The notes under the pieces: generated by a model | The model's database searches: none | Told to the model about the DNA's origin: nothing | The model's input: the letters and a program-made list of their open reading frames with translations, nothing else | In this document: piece by piece, positions 52,415 through 61,627 of the stretch | Numbering within the stretch: the first letter of the stretch is position 1 | Layout of the letters: each line of letters opens with the position of its first letter | Origin: Terriglobus roseus | GTDB taxonomy: Bacteria > Acidobacteriota > Terriglobia > Terriglobales > Acidobacteriaceae | DNA: 64,000 nucleotides | Reading direction: 5' to 3' | NCBI RefSeq assembly: GCF_900102185.1 | Contig: NZ_LT629690.1 | Span: 4,464,001 to 4,528,000, forward strand | Program-made: the position numbers and the translations under genes

Positions 52415-54175
52415 ATGTCTGTGCGCTCCGTTAGAACAGAAAATGGATTGGAACGGTGGGACGGGCTGTTTTGCGGCCTGCTCTGGCTGCTGGCTGCACT
52501 GTTAACGCGGCCCTTTGTCGAGTCCGGCCTCATCGACGACTTTTCCTATGTGAAATCGGCCTTCGTCTTCGCAGACACGCATCGGCTTGTTTACAACGGA
52601 TGGGCCACGGCCACCATCGGCTGGCAGATTGCATGGGGTGGCATCTTCGCGCATTTCTTTGGCCACACATATAGTGCTGTTCGTCTTGCCAATTTCGTGA
52701 CGTCGTTTGCAACGGTATGGATTGCGCAGGCAGCGTTTCGCCGCAGCGGACTTTCGCGTCGTAACGCCGCACTTGGGGCAGTTGCGCTTGCACTGTGCCC
52801 GCTGTTTCTCCCCATGTCCGTGTCGTTCATGTCAGACATTAGCGGGCTGTTCAGCATTCTGGTTTGCTACTACTGCTGTTTGCGTGCTCTGCAATCCAAA
52901 GAGGACAGCCATGTGCTCGGGTGGCTGGTTGCAGCCAGTTTGCTTAGCATTGTTGGCTCTACGGCGCGTCAGATCGCATGGATGTCACCGCTGGTGATGG
53001 TGCCTTCAGCAGCATGGCTGTTACATCGCAAGCGAGGTGTTCTTCCTATTGCAGTGGTGCTTTGGCTGCTTTCCGCAGCGGTCATGCTTGGCAGCATGAG
53101 GTGGTTTGCGCATCAGCCTCTCTCCGTGCCGGAAGGAGTTATTCAGGGCGCTGTTAATGCGAGGTCGTTCCGTGAGCTTCTCGGAAATATGACCGCGGCC
53201 ATTTTCTGTTTGCTGTTCATGCTTGTTCCGTTGCTTGCTGCATGGACTGCAAAGCGCCTGCGTGCAGCGCGGGTCGCTGCTGTTGCCGTGGGCGCGCTCG
53301 TTGTGACATTCGTTGTGCGTTTCCTTACGGCCCACGCCATGGAGAAAGGTTGGGCGCCGTGGACGGGAGACATTCTCGACAAGATCGGGATGCTGGGCTA
53401 TCGCAATGCGTGGACGCTCGGTATTGAGCCGTCACCACTGGCACCATGGGCACGCGCACTTTTGTCGTTCATCATCATCGCGCTCACGCTGTGGTTTGCG
53501 CTGGCTGTGATCAACAATGCACATAAGGAATCGGAAGAGAATGCAGCAAGTGAATGGCGTTCACTGCTGATTCTTACGGTGCCGTTTCTCGCGGCTTACT
53601 TCGTGCTTCTGTGCCCGCGTGCCATGTGGGGCATTGTCATTGATCGTTACCTATTGCCGCCCATCGCCTTTGGAATTCTGTTTCTGTTGCGGATGTCGCA
53701 AGAACGTATTGGATCGCGTCTTCCTGCAATCAGCTATGTTCTGCTTGGCCTCTTCGCACTCTTCGCGATCACGGGAACACATGATTGGATCGCCATGCAT
53801 CGTGCGCGTGTAGAGGCGGTGCAGCGATTGCAGTCACAGAGTGTGGATCGTTTGCAGATTGAAGCGGGATATCAGATGGATGGCATGGCGCAGATTGATC
53901 GCGCGGGTGCAGTGATTGATCCGCGTGTGCATTACCCTGCGGAAATCGATACTCGCCCGTGGACGTTGCCCGATCTTCCGCATGGATGCAGAGAAATCTT
54001 GAATCCACATACGCCTGCACTGCACCCGCACTATTTCTTGTCTGCAAGCGAAACAGAGGCATCACTCACATTGGGTGAACCTGTGTGCCTAGTGCAATCG
54101 AATGAGCAGCCACAGGTCTATGGCGCGTGGTTGCCGCCATTCCAACGCAGGATCTACATTCTGCAAAGGCCGTAG
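52415..54175 (+). CDS. GT39/ArnT-like polytopic membrane glycosyltransferase
   Basis: About 586 residues with roughly twelve helices in the first 470 and a soluble C-terminal part. The first periplasmic loop carries an acidic pair (GLIDDFSYVKSAF), the position where PMT/ArnT-type GT-C enzymes hold their catalytic Asp or Glu. Expected to use a polyprenyl-phosphate sugar on the outer membrane leaflet; acceptor unknown. The ATG at 52415 is chosen because it is followed by conserved-looking residues, though the ribosome site is poor and an in-frame codon at 52292 exists. Divergent to the HD gene, overlapping only in upstream sequence. Confidence 0.7.
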   Translation: MSVRSVRTENGLERWDGLFCGLLWLLAALLTRPFVESGLIDDFSYVKSAFVFADTHRLVYNGWATATIGWQIAWGGIFAHFFGHTYSAVRLANFVTSFATVWIAQAAFRRSGLSRRNAALGAVALALCPLFLPMSVSFMSDISGLFSILVCYYCCLRALQSKEDSHVLGWLVAASLLSIVGSTARQIAWMSPLVMVPSAAWLLHRKRGVLPIAVVLWLLSAAVMLGSMRWFAHQPLSVPEGVIQGAVNARSFRELLGNMTAAIFCLLFMLVPLLAAWTAKRLRAARVAAVAVGALVVTFVVRFLTAHAMEKGWAPWTGDILDKIGMLGYRNAWTLGIEPSPLAPWARALLSFIIIALTLWFALAVINNAHKESEENAASEWRSLLILTVPFLAAYFVLLCPRAMWGIVIDRYLLPPIAFGILFLLRMSQERIGSRLPAISYVLLGLFALFAITGTHDWIAMHRARVEAVQRLQSQSVDRLQIEAGYQMDGMAQIDRAGAVIDPRVHYPAEIDTRPWTLPDLPHGCREILNPHTPALHPHYFLSASETEASLTLGEPVCLVQSNEQPQVYGAWLPPFQRRIYILQRP

Positions 54176-54187
54176 ATCGCAGCGCAC

Positions 54188-54808
54188 TCATGCGACATGA
54201 GTGTGCCGGTCGTGTTCTTTCTGTTCTTCCATCGCCTGCAGACGTTCCAGATCGGCAGGTGTATCCACGTCGAACTCACCGCCACGCAGTGGCACGGTTA
54301 ATACTGCATCGTCTTGCAACAACTCACGGGCTCCCGTATCGCCAGTTAATTCCTGCAATGCATGGAAGCTGAATTCGGGAAAGAGTGCTGGGATGCCGCG
54401 TCGTTCGTAATAGTGCGAAGCAACTACGTGTTCGCGATGCGACGCTTCCATCAGCCGTCGCAGATGTTCAGCGGTTACAGTGACCTGATCGCAGGTCAAC
54501 ACCAGCAGATCGTCCGCATCCACGCGCTCCGCCGCCGCGGCACCTAGCGCAATGGAAGTGGACATACCTCGCCTCCACCCTTTGTTGATCAGAATGCGCG
54601 GTTCGTGGGGATTAGTCTGCAGCACTTCCAGTAGCGCTTCATAGCCCGCGCCCAGCACAACGAAGACAGGCGATGCGCCCGCTTCATGCGCCATGCGAAT
54701 CGCGCGATTCATCAGGCATTCCCCTTGATACTGCACCAGTTGTTTCGGTTGGCCTAACCGTTCGGATGCGCCTGCCGCCAGTACCAGCGCTGCAACTCTA
54801 CGGCTCAT
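54188..54808 (-). CDS. mocA: MocA-like molybdenum-cofactor nucleotidyltransferase
   Basis: 206 residues of the MobA-like NTP transferase fold. The N-terminal LVLAAGASERLGQPKQLV fits the LAAG-x-S-x-R-x-G-x-x-K signature, and RRGMSTSIALG, LLVLTCDQV and FDVDTPADLERL follow as in MocA, which adds CMP to molybdopterin for xanthine-dehydrogenase-family enzymes. Its ATG overlaps the stop of the upstream XdhC-like gene by four bases. No molybdoenzyme gene lies in the window, so its client is elsewhere. Tail to tail with the GT39-like gene. Confidence 0.85.
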   Translation of the reverse strand: MSRRVAALVLAAGASERLGQPKQLVQYQGECLMNRAIRMAHEAGASPVFVVLGAGYEALLEVLQTNPHEPRILINKGWRRGMSTSIALGAAAAERVDADDLLVLTCDQVTVTAEHLRRLMEASHREHVVASHYYERRGIPALFPEFSFHALQELTGDTGARELLQDDAVLTVPLRGGEFDVDTPADLERLQAMEEQKEHDRHTHVA

Positions 54809-55389
54809 CGCGCCTCCGTGTGCAGTGTGTTGTTCATCATGTCCTGTTCTGAAACCGCTGGTTCCATGTGCTCCACAAATATGCGTCCTTGTGCGAGTAC
54901 GTGCAGTGCACCATGAGGTGAAGTCCGCGCTGCACGTCGCATGGGCACAATGTCTTCTGTCTCCAGCAATTCGCTGGCGAACAATACGTCTCCTCGTGCA
55001 TCCATCACAAATCGCATCAGAGCTACATCTGTTTCAGGAAGAACCGTGATCACTGAGCGTGGCTCGCCTTGCAGTGTCGCTTCAAAAGCTGCGATGAGAG
55101 CTGCGGCCTCAGGCGTCTCGGAAGGCTCTGACAATAGATGCGTTTCTATGTCATGGCCATCCTGAACGATATGCATCTGCGCATTCGCAAACAAATCAAC
55201 GCGTTGTAGAAATTCTGCGTCGACCCATCCAGCGGAAACCGAGCCTGCACTGCGCCCATCCGCTGGGGTGTAAATACGCGTCCCGGCAGCATGATCCGAG
55301 CTTCCACGCATCTCCACGAGCGTGAAGAGAACGCCACGCGGCGTGTGTCCATACAAATGGGCAATGTCGCGGCGCTCTTTCAGGTTCAT
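54805..55389 (-). CDS. Shortened XdhC/CoxI-like protein
   Basis: 194 residues matching only the N-terminal XdhC domain: TPRGVLFTLVEMRGSSDHAAGTRIYTPADGRSAGSVSAGWVDAEF. In usual XdhC the segment ends SGGC-x-E; here it reads SAGWVDAE, so the conserved cysteine is a tryptophan. The C-terminal Rossmann domain found in 300-380-residue XdhC proteins is missing. XdhC carries sulfurated molybdenum cofactor to xanthine dehydrogenase; loss of Cys and Rossmann domain suggests a changed job. Paired with mocA by an ATGA-type overlap, so still in cofactor maturation. Confidence 0.7.
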   Translation of the reverse strand: MNLKERRDIAHLYGHTPRGVLFTLVEMRGSSDHAAGTRIYTPADGRSAGSVSAGWVDAEFLQRVDLFANAQMHIVQDGHDIETHLLSEPSETPEAAALIAAFEATLQGEPRSVITVLPETDVALMRFVMDARGDVLFASELLETEDIVPMRRAARTSPHGALHVLAQGRIFVEHMEPAVSEQDMMNNTLHTEAR

Positions 55390-55420
55390 ACCAAAGTGTA
55401 TGCTGCGGCCACGCCGCTTC

Positions 55421-56890
55421 TCAAGCGGCTGAGGCCTTTTGGGCTAGGCTTTGCCGTAAAAGCGAGGGCCGTTCTGCGTGAATCTTCAACACTAATTCAC
55501 CAAATAGCGTGTTTGCCCACGCAAACCACGGCCGTGTGAACTTCGTGGGATCGTCCTTGTGAAACGCCTCGTGCATGAAGTTGGTGCCGGCAGTGGTGTT
55601 GCGTAACATCTTCAGGCAGTTGAGGATTTCTGCGTCCTCTGTGCTCGTCAGAGCGCGCATCGTAATGCTCATGGGCCAGACGTAGTCCATACCCACGTGT
55701 GGTCCGCCAACACCTTCCGCTGCCGATCCCTTGAAGAAATAAGGGTTGCTGTCGCTCAATGAGAATGCGCGTGTGTTGCGGTAGACAGGCTGCTTTAGCG
55801 GAATGCCAGTCAGGTACGCAATGCTCAGTAGCCCGGGCGCATTTGCATCATCCATCCAGTTCACATTGCCAAAGCCATCCACTTCGTAGGCGTACATCTC
55901 GCCAAAGCGAGCATGTTTTAACTGTCCATACGCCTTCGTTGCGGCTGAAACTTCCGTCGCCAGTGACGCAGCATCGTTAGCAAGCTGTGCATTGCCAACC
56001 GCTTTCGCGATCTCTGCCAACATGTTCAGAGCTGCCACAGCAAACAGGTTTGCAGGAACAAAGAGCGGATACGTACACGCATCGTCGGACGGTCGGAAGA
56101 TGGAGTGCAACATGCCATTCGGTTTCGTCGGAGCGCCGTAGCCACTCAGAATTACTGAGTCCGTAGGATTCTCTGCGCGACGCTGGAAATGATACGGCCC
56201 GCGATCATGCATGCGCTGTTGTTCGCGGAAGGTCCTCAACACAAGCTGCATGGCTGCAACCCATTCGCTATCGAACGCAGCAGTGCTCCCTGTTGCTTTC
56301 CAATACCCATGCGCCAGGCGGATCGGATAGCAGAGCGAGTCCACTTCCCACTTGCGCTCACCCACACCGGGCTTGTGGTCTGTGGCATCTTGCACGGCCC
56401 AGTCCAATGGCTTGTCTGTGGGGTTGCGACGAAACGCATTTGCATAAGGATCCAACAGAATGCACATCGCATGGCGATGAATCAGACCCTCGATCACCGT
56501 TGCCAGCTTCGCATCGCTCTTTGCAAACGGTAGATATGGATGCATCTGCGCGGAAGAATCGCGCAGCCACAGCGCGTCAATGTCGCCAGTGATCACGAAT
56601 GTATCCGGCTTGCCATCACGTGTGCCGGGAAAGACGGTCGTATCCAGAGTGTTCGGCAGACAGTTCGCAAAGATCGTACGCAACTGCGGATCGGCAATGT
56701 CGCGGCTGACAGATGCAATGGCATCTTCCACAGCCTGCGAGCGAAACAGTCGCTCACTCTCAGCAGGACGCTGCGTCAGATCGCGCTTCGTGTACTGCGC
56801 AAGAAGGTTTGTCTTTGCAAAGAAAGCTGCTCCTGCGGCAAGCGCTGCGGAGTTACGAACAAAGCTGCGACGATCGACATGCGAAACCAT
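55421..56890 (-). CDS. Tat-exported GH125 exo-alpha-mannosidase-like hydrolase
   Basis: About 489 residues. The N-terminus bears a twin-arginine signal ([19 protein letters not shown]). The catalytic part shows GH125 traits: [83 protein letters not shown] and [14 protein letters not shown]125 enzymes release alpha-1,6-linked mannose. ATG at 56890 gives the Tat signal at the right distance; an in-frame GTG ten codons upstream is possible. It follows the GH79-like gene by 36 bases on the same strand. Confidence 0.88.
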   Translation of the reverse strand: MVSHVDRRSFVRNSAALAAGAAFFAKTNLLAQYTKRDLTQRPAESERLFRSQAVEDAIASVSRDIADPQLRTIFANCLPNTLDTTVFPGTRDGKPDTFVITGDIDALWLRDSSAQMHPYLPFAKSDAKLATVIEGLIHRHAMCILLDPYANAFRRNPTDKPLDWAVQDATDHKPGVGERKWEVDSLCYPIRLAHGYWKATGSTAAFDSEWVAAMQLVLRTFREQQRMHDRGPYHFQRRAENPTDSVILSGYGAPTKPNGMLHSIFRPSDDACTYPLFVPANLFAVAALNMLAEIAKAVGNAQLANDAASLATEVSAATKAYGQLKHARFGEMYAYEVDGFGNVNWMDDANAPGLLSIAYLTGIPLKQPVYRNTRAFSLSDSNPYFFKGSAAEGVGGPHVGMDYVWPMSITMRALTSTEDAEILNCLKMLRNTTAGTNFMHEAFHKDDPTKFTRPWFAWANTLFGELVLKIHAERPSLLRQSLAQKASAA

Positions 56891-56926
56891 GCATGTCAGC
56901 TTACCTGCTTCCCGCAACACTTCGCA

Positions 56927-58471
56927 TCAATGCAGCACGATCAATGTCGCCATGTGCGGCGGCAGAGTAAACACCTGGCCTTCTGTTGTCCTGCGGCTGC
57001 TGGTCTCACTCACCACGGTATTTACATGCGCCTCGTGCGCATCCAGCGCAGGCGCGATGAGAATCTGAATCGTGTCGAAGTACGGCGCGGTGATACGTAC
57101 CGGTGTTGTGGCTTCCTTGTTCAGAATGGCCACGATTGTTTTGCCATCCGTGCGTTTGCCAGCATACGCGGTGATGTTTATCTTGCCTGCATCCAGCGTC
57201 ACCGGTAGCATCGTCACGCCTTGGAATGCGGCGGCAAACTTCATCCCATATCCCACAGGCTCCAGCAGAAACTTGTTGTTCAGCTTGCCGTCCGTACCTG
57301 CTCCAGCCAGGGTACCTTCGTTTGCAATCGGTGTGTAGAACGGTTTGGGATGCGGCACAGTTGGGTCTTTCATCAGGGCTTCGCCGTGAAATACGCCGCC
57401 CACAGACACTGCCTGTGCATGGCCGGAACCGCCGTGTAGATTTACACCGCAATAGCCATCCAGCATCAGTTGGAAAAGATACTCCGCACTCCACAGTGCT
57501 GCGGCAAATACATCGCTCAACCCCGGCTTGCCGCCGCGATAGACCGTGTTGCCTTCGGTCATGCGATACGTAACAGACGGGCCGATCTTTGTTGCTGCTG
57601 CCTTTGCTGCGGCAGCATCTTCAGCGACTTTCACGTCCGGCTTCAGCAGGTTCTCGATCGTTGCATCCGGATTCGATGGTGGCCCGCTCCAGTAGTAGTG
57701 ATGACTCAGCGTCACCACGTTGGGCTTGTCCTCGATGCTGGCCCAACGGTCAGCAATCTGCGTTAACCAGGTCACGTCCGCAGCCACATCCGGCATACCA
57801 AACTTAGCCTCGGGGAGTGCCTTCTGCACGGCGCGTGCAATTTTCAGCCAGTCCTCGAGGTATGTTTCTACATTCCAAGTTTGCGGATCACGCAGATGCC
57901 CCTTGAACTGATCCACCTCATTGCCAAGCTGGAAGTACTGCAAGCGCGGCCCAAGGCGCTTCATCACGTACGTCGCTTCGGCCACATCCACTTCAGGCGT
58001 TCCGTATCCGAGATTCAAGCCATAGATACAGTTCCAGCCTGTGGCCTTCAGGAAGCCGTCCAGGTTATCCACGGCCTTCGGCGTAATGGCGAACACGGTT
58101 GCGGCTGTTGGTTCGCCCTCGGCTTTCCATGATGACTCTGTGCGTGCGGGGGCAGTCGCAGCATCGGTTGCCTTCCACCACCCAAACTCACTGGTATTAC
58201 CGCCAAGTCTCAGAACACCCTTGCTGGCAATGTTCCGGAACTGCTGCACAAGGCTGATGTTCTCTGGCGAAAAGAAGGTCGGATCTTCCAACTGCATGCT
58301 CTCGTAGGAAAGCCCGATGAAGTCTGAGGGAACCTTTGCTCCAGCTTCTGTGCCAACCTTCAGTGTTGCGGTTGGGATTGCGTCCGGAGTTTGTGCATGC
58401 AGGAGTATCGGCAGGGAAGCAGCAGTCGCGGAGCCAGTCAGAACAAAGTCACGCCGGGAAAACAAACGCAT
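56927..58471 (-). CDS. Tat-exported GH79-like glycoside hydrolase
   Basis: 514 residues. Twin-arginine signal SRRDFVLTGSATAASLPILL, then a clan-A barrel: FIGLSYESMQLEDPTFFSP, VLRLGGNTSEFGWW, acid/base Glu185 in QLGNEVDQF and the probable nucleophile Glu306 in YRMTEGNTVYRGG, followed by a beta-sandwich C-terminal domain. The pattern suits GH79 (beta-glucuronidase/heparanase-like). Together with the mannosidase downstream it may trim a glucuronic-acid- and mannose-bearing glycan; that is inference. Confidence 0.82.
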   Translation of the reverse strand: MRLFSRRDFVLTGSATAASLPILLHAQTPDAIPTATLKVGTEAGAKVPSDFIGLSYESMQLEDPTFFSPENISLVQQFRNIASKGVLRLGGNTSEFGWWKATDAATAPARTESSWKAEGEPTAATVFAITPKAVDNLDGFLKATGWNCIYGLNLGYGTPEVDVAEATYVMKRLGPRLQYFQLGNEVDQFKGHLRDPQTWNVETYLEDWLKIARAVQKALPEAKFGMPDVAADVTWLTQIADRWASIEDKPNVVTLSHHYYWSGPPSNPDATIENLLKPDVKVAEDAAAAKAAATKIGPSVTYRMTEGNTVYRGGKPGLSDVFAAALWSAEYLFQLMLDGYCGVNLHGGSGHAQAVSVGGVFHGEALMKDPTVPHPKPFYTPIANEGTLAGAGTDGKLNNKFLLEPVGYGMKFAAAFQGVTMLPVTLDAGKINITAYAGKRTDGKTIVAILNKEATTPVRITAPYFDTIQILIAPALDAHEAHVNTVVSETSSRRTTEGQVFTLPPHMATLIVLH

Positions 58472-58517
58472 GCCGACAGCCTACCAAGCCATTTACGCGT
58501 GAGGAATGTGAGTGATA

Positions 58518-58895
58518 TCAGTTGCGCGCCGCGGCGCGCTGCTCGCAGAGACGGCCGAAGAAAAACGCAACCGGTGCCATCACCAACAGGGCTACCATCT
58601 GGGCGTAGTGATGTTGGCCGGGGGTGTGGGTTTCGGCGAACAGTGCTGCAAGCGCCATGAATCCCGCAGCGCCCTCTGCTGATCCTCGCTGGGTTTCCGG
58701 CGAGAGTCGTGCTGCTACCCAACCACCTAACAATCCGAAGACTGCGGCCACAACGCCTGTCAGAGCGATGAAGCCCATTGGCGCGCCGTCCCATGGAGTG
58801 TCGTGATGTGTGATCTGGAAGAACCACGCAAGATAAAGCGCAAGCGCCAGGAAGGCACCTGCAAAAGCAGCGAAGGTGGCGCGGAATAAGCGCAT
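58518..58895 (-). CDS. Small membrane protein (125 aa), unknown
   Basis: Four hydrophobic helices (ATFAAFAGAFLALALYLAWFF, GFIALTGVVAAVFGLLGGWVA, GAAGFMALAALFAE and AQMVALLVMAPVAFFFG) with short polar loops including THHDTPWDGAP. No family recognised. It lies between the GH79-like gene and the TPR-protein terminator on the minus strand, with no clear operon partner. Confidence 0.6.
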   Translation of the reverse strand: MRLFRATFAAFAGAFLALALYLAWFFQITHHDTPWDGAPMGFIALTGVVAAVFGLLGGWVAARLSPETQRGSAEGAAGFMALAALFAETHTPGQHHYAQMVALLVMAPVAFFFGRLCEQRAAARN

Positions 58896-58956
58896 GATAG
58901 TCGCTTAGATTATCGCAGCCCTGGGAACGATGCCGCGATAACTAACCTTATCCCGC

Positions 58957-58990
58957 AAAAGAAAACGGCCCCGGATGTACCGAGGCCGCT
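58957..58990 (-). terminator. Terminator after the TPR-protein gene
   Basis: On the minus strand GCGGCCTCGG-TACAT-CCGGGGCCGT forms a ten-pair stem with one T-G pair, followed by TTTCTTTT. It is 19 bases past the stop codon of the TPR protein gene. Confidence 0.8.
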
Positions 58991-59008
58991 TCCTGCTTGT
59001 TCTGCCAG

Positions 59009-60130
59009 TTACTTCTTCTTGCCCTTGTTGGCCTTGAAGTCTGCGACCTGCTTCTGATCGAATGCGGAGACAATGCCCTGCACGTCGGCAGCATGAGCGC
59101 CGTTCGGAGCCAGCTCCAGATACTTCAGGTAAGCATCCAAGCAGCCCTCAGGAGCTTCCATCTTCTGTGTCTTGGCGTTCAGTGTTGCCTTGTCGATCAG
59201 ACTCTGGCCCTTGATGTAGTACGACTCAGCCTTGGTCGGGTCGGCAGCGATTGCCTTGTCGGCAGCCTGCGCAGCCTGATCGTGGTTGCCGCTGTTGTAG
59301 AGCACGGCGGCTTCGTTGTAGTAGTACACGCCTGCCTTGGCCGGTTCAGCAGCAGCGGCCTTGTCGTAGGCGGCGAGTGCGTCGTTTGGCTTCTTGGCGC
59401 CCACCAGGGCCTGGCCCAGGTTGTTGTAGGCGCTACCCGAGATGGACGGGTTCGGCTTCTTGGATGCAGCGTTGGTGTCTGCTGCCTTCTGCAGGCTGGT
59501 AGCAGCGTCGTCGAACTTCTTGGCACCAAGCTGTGCGTTGCCCAGTTCCAGCCACAGGATGGCTTCGTCCGGCTTCTGCTGGGTGGCCTGCTGCATCTTG
59601 GCGATAGCGTCGTCGTACTTGCCAGCCTTCTCGTCGTCGCGAGCGCCCGTCAGCAGACCGTTCAGGTTGGCCACGGTCTTGTTGGCAGCAACGGTTGCAG
59701 CGTTGGCCTTCTTGAAGTCCTCAAGCTGCTTCTTCTGCTCGGGCGTCATGGCCTTGAGGAACTCTTCGCGGGTCATGTCGTCGTTCTGCGCGGTGTCCTG
59801 GCCGGGCTTGATCTCCACGTCGGCGATGTAGTCCACCGTGGCGCCCTTGACGATGTAGAACATGACGTACTTGCCGGGCTTGATGCCGGCACCCTTGAAG
59901 TCACCGTTCGCATCGAGGGGGAAGCTGTACTCGTACTTGCGGGTCTTGTCGTCAGTGCTGCTGCGGTCGGTCGTCAGCTTCACGTCGCCCGTGGACTGCG
60001 CCATGCCTGCGGCGTTCTGCACATGGCCGTGGATGCTGCCGGGCTGGTCCGGGGTCTGCTGAGCGAATGCCAGGCTTGCCGGCGAAAGAACCGCTACCAT
60101 TGCGGCTACGGAAAGAATGCGAGACTTCAT
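59009..60130 (-). CDS. Exported TPR-repeat protein
   Basis: 373 residues. A Sec signal (ILSVAAMVAVLSPASLAFAQ) leads to a beta-domain of about 85 residues with a carboxypeptidase-regulatory-like feel (GSIHGHVQNAAGMAQSTGDVKL...PGKYVMFYIVKG), then several tetratricopeptide repeats from about residue 165: GKYDDAIAKMQQATQQKPDEA, KKFDDAATSLQKAADTN, KKPNDALAAYDKAAAAEPA and GNHDQAAQAADKAIAADPT. Probably a periplasmic protein-interaction scaffold. AAGGAG precedes the ATG. A short hairpin (ACCGGC...GCCGGT, 60154-60171) sits in its upstream region. Confidence 0.8.
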   Translation of the reverse strand: MKSRILSVAAMVAVLSPASLAFAQQTPDQPGSIHGHVQNAAGMAQSTGDVKLTTDRSSTDDKTRKYEYSFPLDANGDFKGAGIKPGKYVMFYIVKGATVDYIADVEIKPGQDTAQNDDMTREEFLKAMTPEQKKQLEDFKKANAATVAANKTVANLNGLLTGARDDEKAGKYDDAIAKMQQATQQKPDEAILWLELGNAQLGAKKFDDAATSLQKAADTNAASKKPNPSISGSAYNNLGQALVGAKKPNDALAAYDKAAAAEPAKAGVYYYNEAAVLYNSGNHDQAAQAADKAIAADPTKAESYYIKGQSLIDKATLNAKTQKMEAPEGCLDAYLKYLELAPNGAHAADVQGIVSAFDQKQVADFKANKGKKK

Positions 60131-60219
60131 GGTCGTCCTGCTCCTTGCTTGTCACCGGCGATTAAGCCGGTATCTCTGAATGCAAACGTAAATGGGTTGC
60201 CGAAGTTGCGAATCACTGC

Positions 60220-60915
60220 CTAACGCTTCGATGCGTAGGGAATCGGGTCTGTGCTGCCAGCCTCCTGAAAAGCCCGCAGCCGTAGAACGCAGCTTTCACA
60301 CACTCCGCAGGCAAACTCCTCGCCTGAGTAGCACGACCAACTTACATGTAACGGAGCACCCAATTCAACACCCAGACGCACGATCTCGCGCTTGCGGAGT
60401 TGGATGAGTGGCGTTTCCACCCGAATATCGCCCACAGCAGTGCCTTGGCGGATTAATTCGTTGAAGGCGTCATAATACGCCGGGCGGCAGTCGGGGTATC
60501 CGGAGCTGTCCTGTTCGACCGCTCCGATGAAGATGGTCTTCGCTCCGATGACCTCTGCCCAGCTTACGGCGGCGGAGAGGAAGTGGGCGTTGCGGAAGGG
60601 AACGTAGGTGACGGGAACGGCGTCGCCGATCTTGCCTTCGTCTTCCGGAGCGTCCGGAACGGCGATGGAAGTGTCCGTCAGCGCCGATCCGCCGATCTGG
60701 CGGAAGAGATCCATACGCAACTGGAGAAACTGTTTGAATCCAAGTGCTTCTGCCACGCCTTGCGCGCTCTTCAACTCGCGGGCTTCGGTGCGCTGGCCGT
60801 AGGAGAAGTGGAGGGCGTAGGCGTCGTAGTCGCGTGCCGCCAGCGCTGCGCATACGGTGGAATCCATCCCGCCGCTCAGGCAAACCACCGCTTTCTGGCG
60901 TGTTTCGTTGCTCAT
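60220..60915 (-). CDS. queC: QueC, 7-cyano-7-deazaguanine synthase
   Basis: Adenine-nucleotide alpha-hydrolase-like enzyme that makes preQ0 from 7-carboxy-7-deazaguanine for queuosine synthesis. 231 residues with the PP-loop SGGMDST at 14-20, HFSYGQRTEARELKSA, VPFRNAHFLSAAVSWAEVIGA, DSSGYPDCRPAYYDAFN and four zinc-ligand cysteines Cys195, Cys203, Cys206 and Cys209 (SCYSGEEFACGVCESC). No other queuosine gene is in the window. Confidence 0.97.
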   Translation of the reverse strand: MSNETRQKAVVCLSGGMDSTVCAALAARDYDAYALHFSYGQRTEARELKSAQGVAEALGFKQFLQLRMDLFRQIGGSALTDTSIAVPDAPEDEGKIGDAVPVTYVPFRNAHFLSAAVSWAEVIGAKTIFIGAVEQDSSGYPDCRPAYYDAFNELIRQGTAVGDIRVETPLIQLRKREIVRLGVELGAPLHVSWSCYSGEEFACGVCESCVLRLRAFQEAGSTDPIPYASKR

Positions 60916-60982
60916 GGCTTCATTCTAAGTTGCTTGTATGAACGGCTATCCAAGGCAGGGGTACCCCCCTCCCCCTGTTTTT

Positions 60983-61080
60983 CTAAAATCGTCTTTCTAT
61001 TGGGGTTACGGATTGGGTGGCGCTAAAATCGTCTGCCCATTGGGGTTAGGGGCAAAATCGTCTTTCTAAAAGAGTTAGGG
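60983..61080. repeat. Three copies of a 29-base intergenic repeat
   Basis: Units at 60983-61011, 61023-61051 and 61052-61080 share AAAATCGTCT followed by GGGGTTA or GAGTTAGGG; copies 1 and 2 are closest, copy 3 diverges in its middle. The first two are separated by 11 bases, the last two are back to back. A C-rich run (CCCCCCTCCCCC) lies just before. The array is in the upstream region of queC. Not a CRISPR: spacers are absent or tiny. Only these three copies are seen in the window. Confidence 0.8.
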
Positions 61081-61198
61081 CCGCACGATGGCGACCCTTT
61101 TCTCTTCTACTTCTATTTTAGAGGTTTGACGGAAATACCATGTCAACGATATTTCCTTTTGTTTGTTACAGATGTCACGTCCAGGGGCTTGACAGGTT

Positions 61199-61486
61199 TT
61201 AGAGGTCGTCGCCGTTGTCGGCGAGGGAGGCACCCTTTGCGGTTTCGCCCACGGCCACTCCGTCTTCCACGAAGACCGGGACGTTGTTCAGGAGCTCGCG
61301 GGCGGTCTCGGCGTCTTCCGCGCGTACCTGGAGGCGTGCGCCGCTTACGGGGAGCAGGATGTTTGCTTCTTCACCGCTGAGGAAGGAGTCGATGCCGGCT
61401 CCGTCGAGTACGCTTTGCGCTACGGATGCTTCGCCTACTTCGGAATAGCTGGCCACGGTTACAAAATCTTCGTTCTGCTCTGCCAT
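61199..61486 (-). CDS. DUF2007-family small protein
   Basis: 95 residues. The segment VTVASYSEVGEASVAQSVLDGAGIDSFLSGEEANILLPV...ARLQVRAEDAETARELLN fits DUF2007, a ferredoxin-like small domain called putative signal-transducing, in which a second strand-helix pattern ends with ELL. The Asp/Glu-rich tail is unremarkable. Cellular role is unknown. AGGT lies 9 bases before the ATG. Confidence 0.75.
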   Translation of the reverse strand: MAEQNEDFVTVASYSEVGEASVAQSVLDGAGIDSFLSGEEANILLPVSGARLQVRAEDAETARELLNNVPVFVEDGVAVGETAKGASLADNGDDL

Positions 61487-61584
61487 TGGTCTTTGACCTT
61501 TCTTCTATACGGGATAGGACGCTGTTCGAGGTTGCAGAGATGGATCAGTTTCCGTTCGGCATCGTAGTGGTGCGAGAAGAATGC

Positions 61585-61613
61585 AGGTCCTTCGGCTTCG
61601 CTCAGGATGACGG
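61585..61613. repeat. Dispersed intergenic repeat of the CTTCGGCTTCGCTCAGGATGAC type
   Basis: The string AGGTCCTTCGGCTTCGCTCA with GGATGACGGT belongs to a repeat I know from many Acidobacteriota and Chloroflexota genomes, where its complement reads GTCATCCTGAGCGAAGC. Only one copy is in the window; the assignment rests on recollection. Confidence 0.5.
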
Positions 61614-61627
61614 TCTTCGAGCGTAGG

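Noticed and set aside
54185-54203. Inverted repeat CACTCATG-CGA-CATGAGTG as a terminator
   Set aside because: It overlaps the 3' end of the mocA gene and has no U-run on either strand; probably chance or a weak convergent-gene element.
58997-60223. A 408-codon Leu/Val-rich frame on the plus strand
   Set aside because: Antisense of the TPR protein gene; the Ala/Lys-rich repeats create the long frame.
60983-61080. Possible CRISPR array
   Set aside because: Spacing is 11 bases or none, units are imperfect, there are only three, and no cas gene is near.
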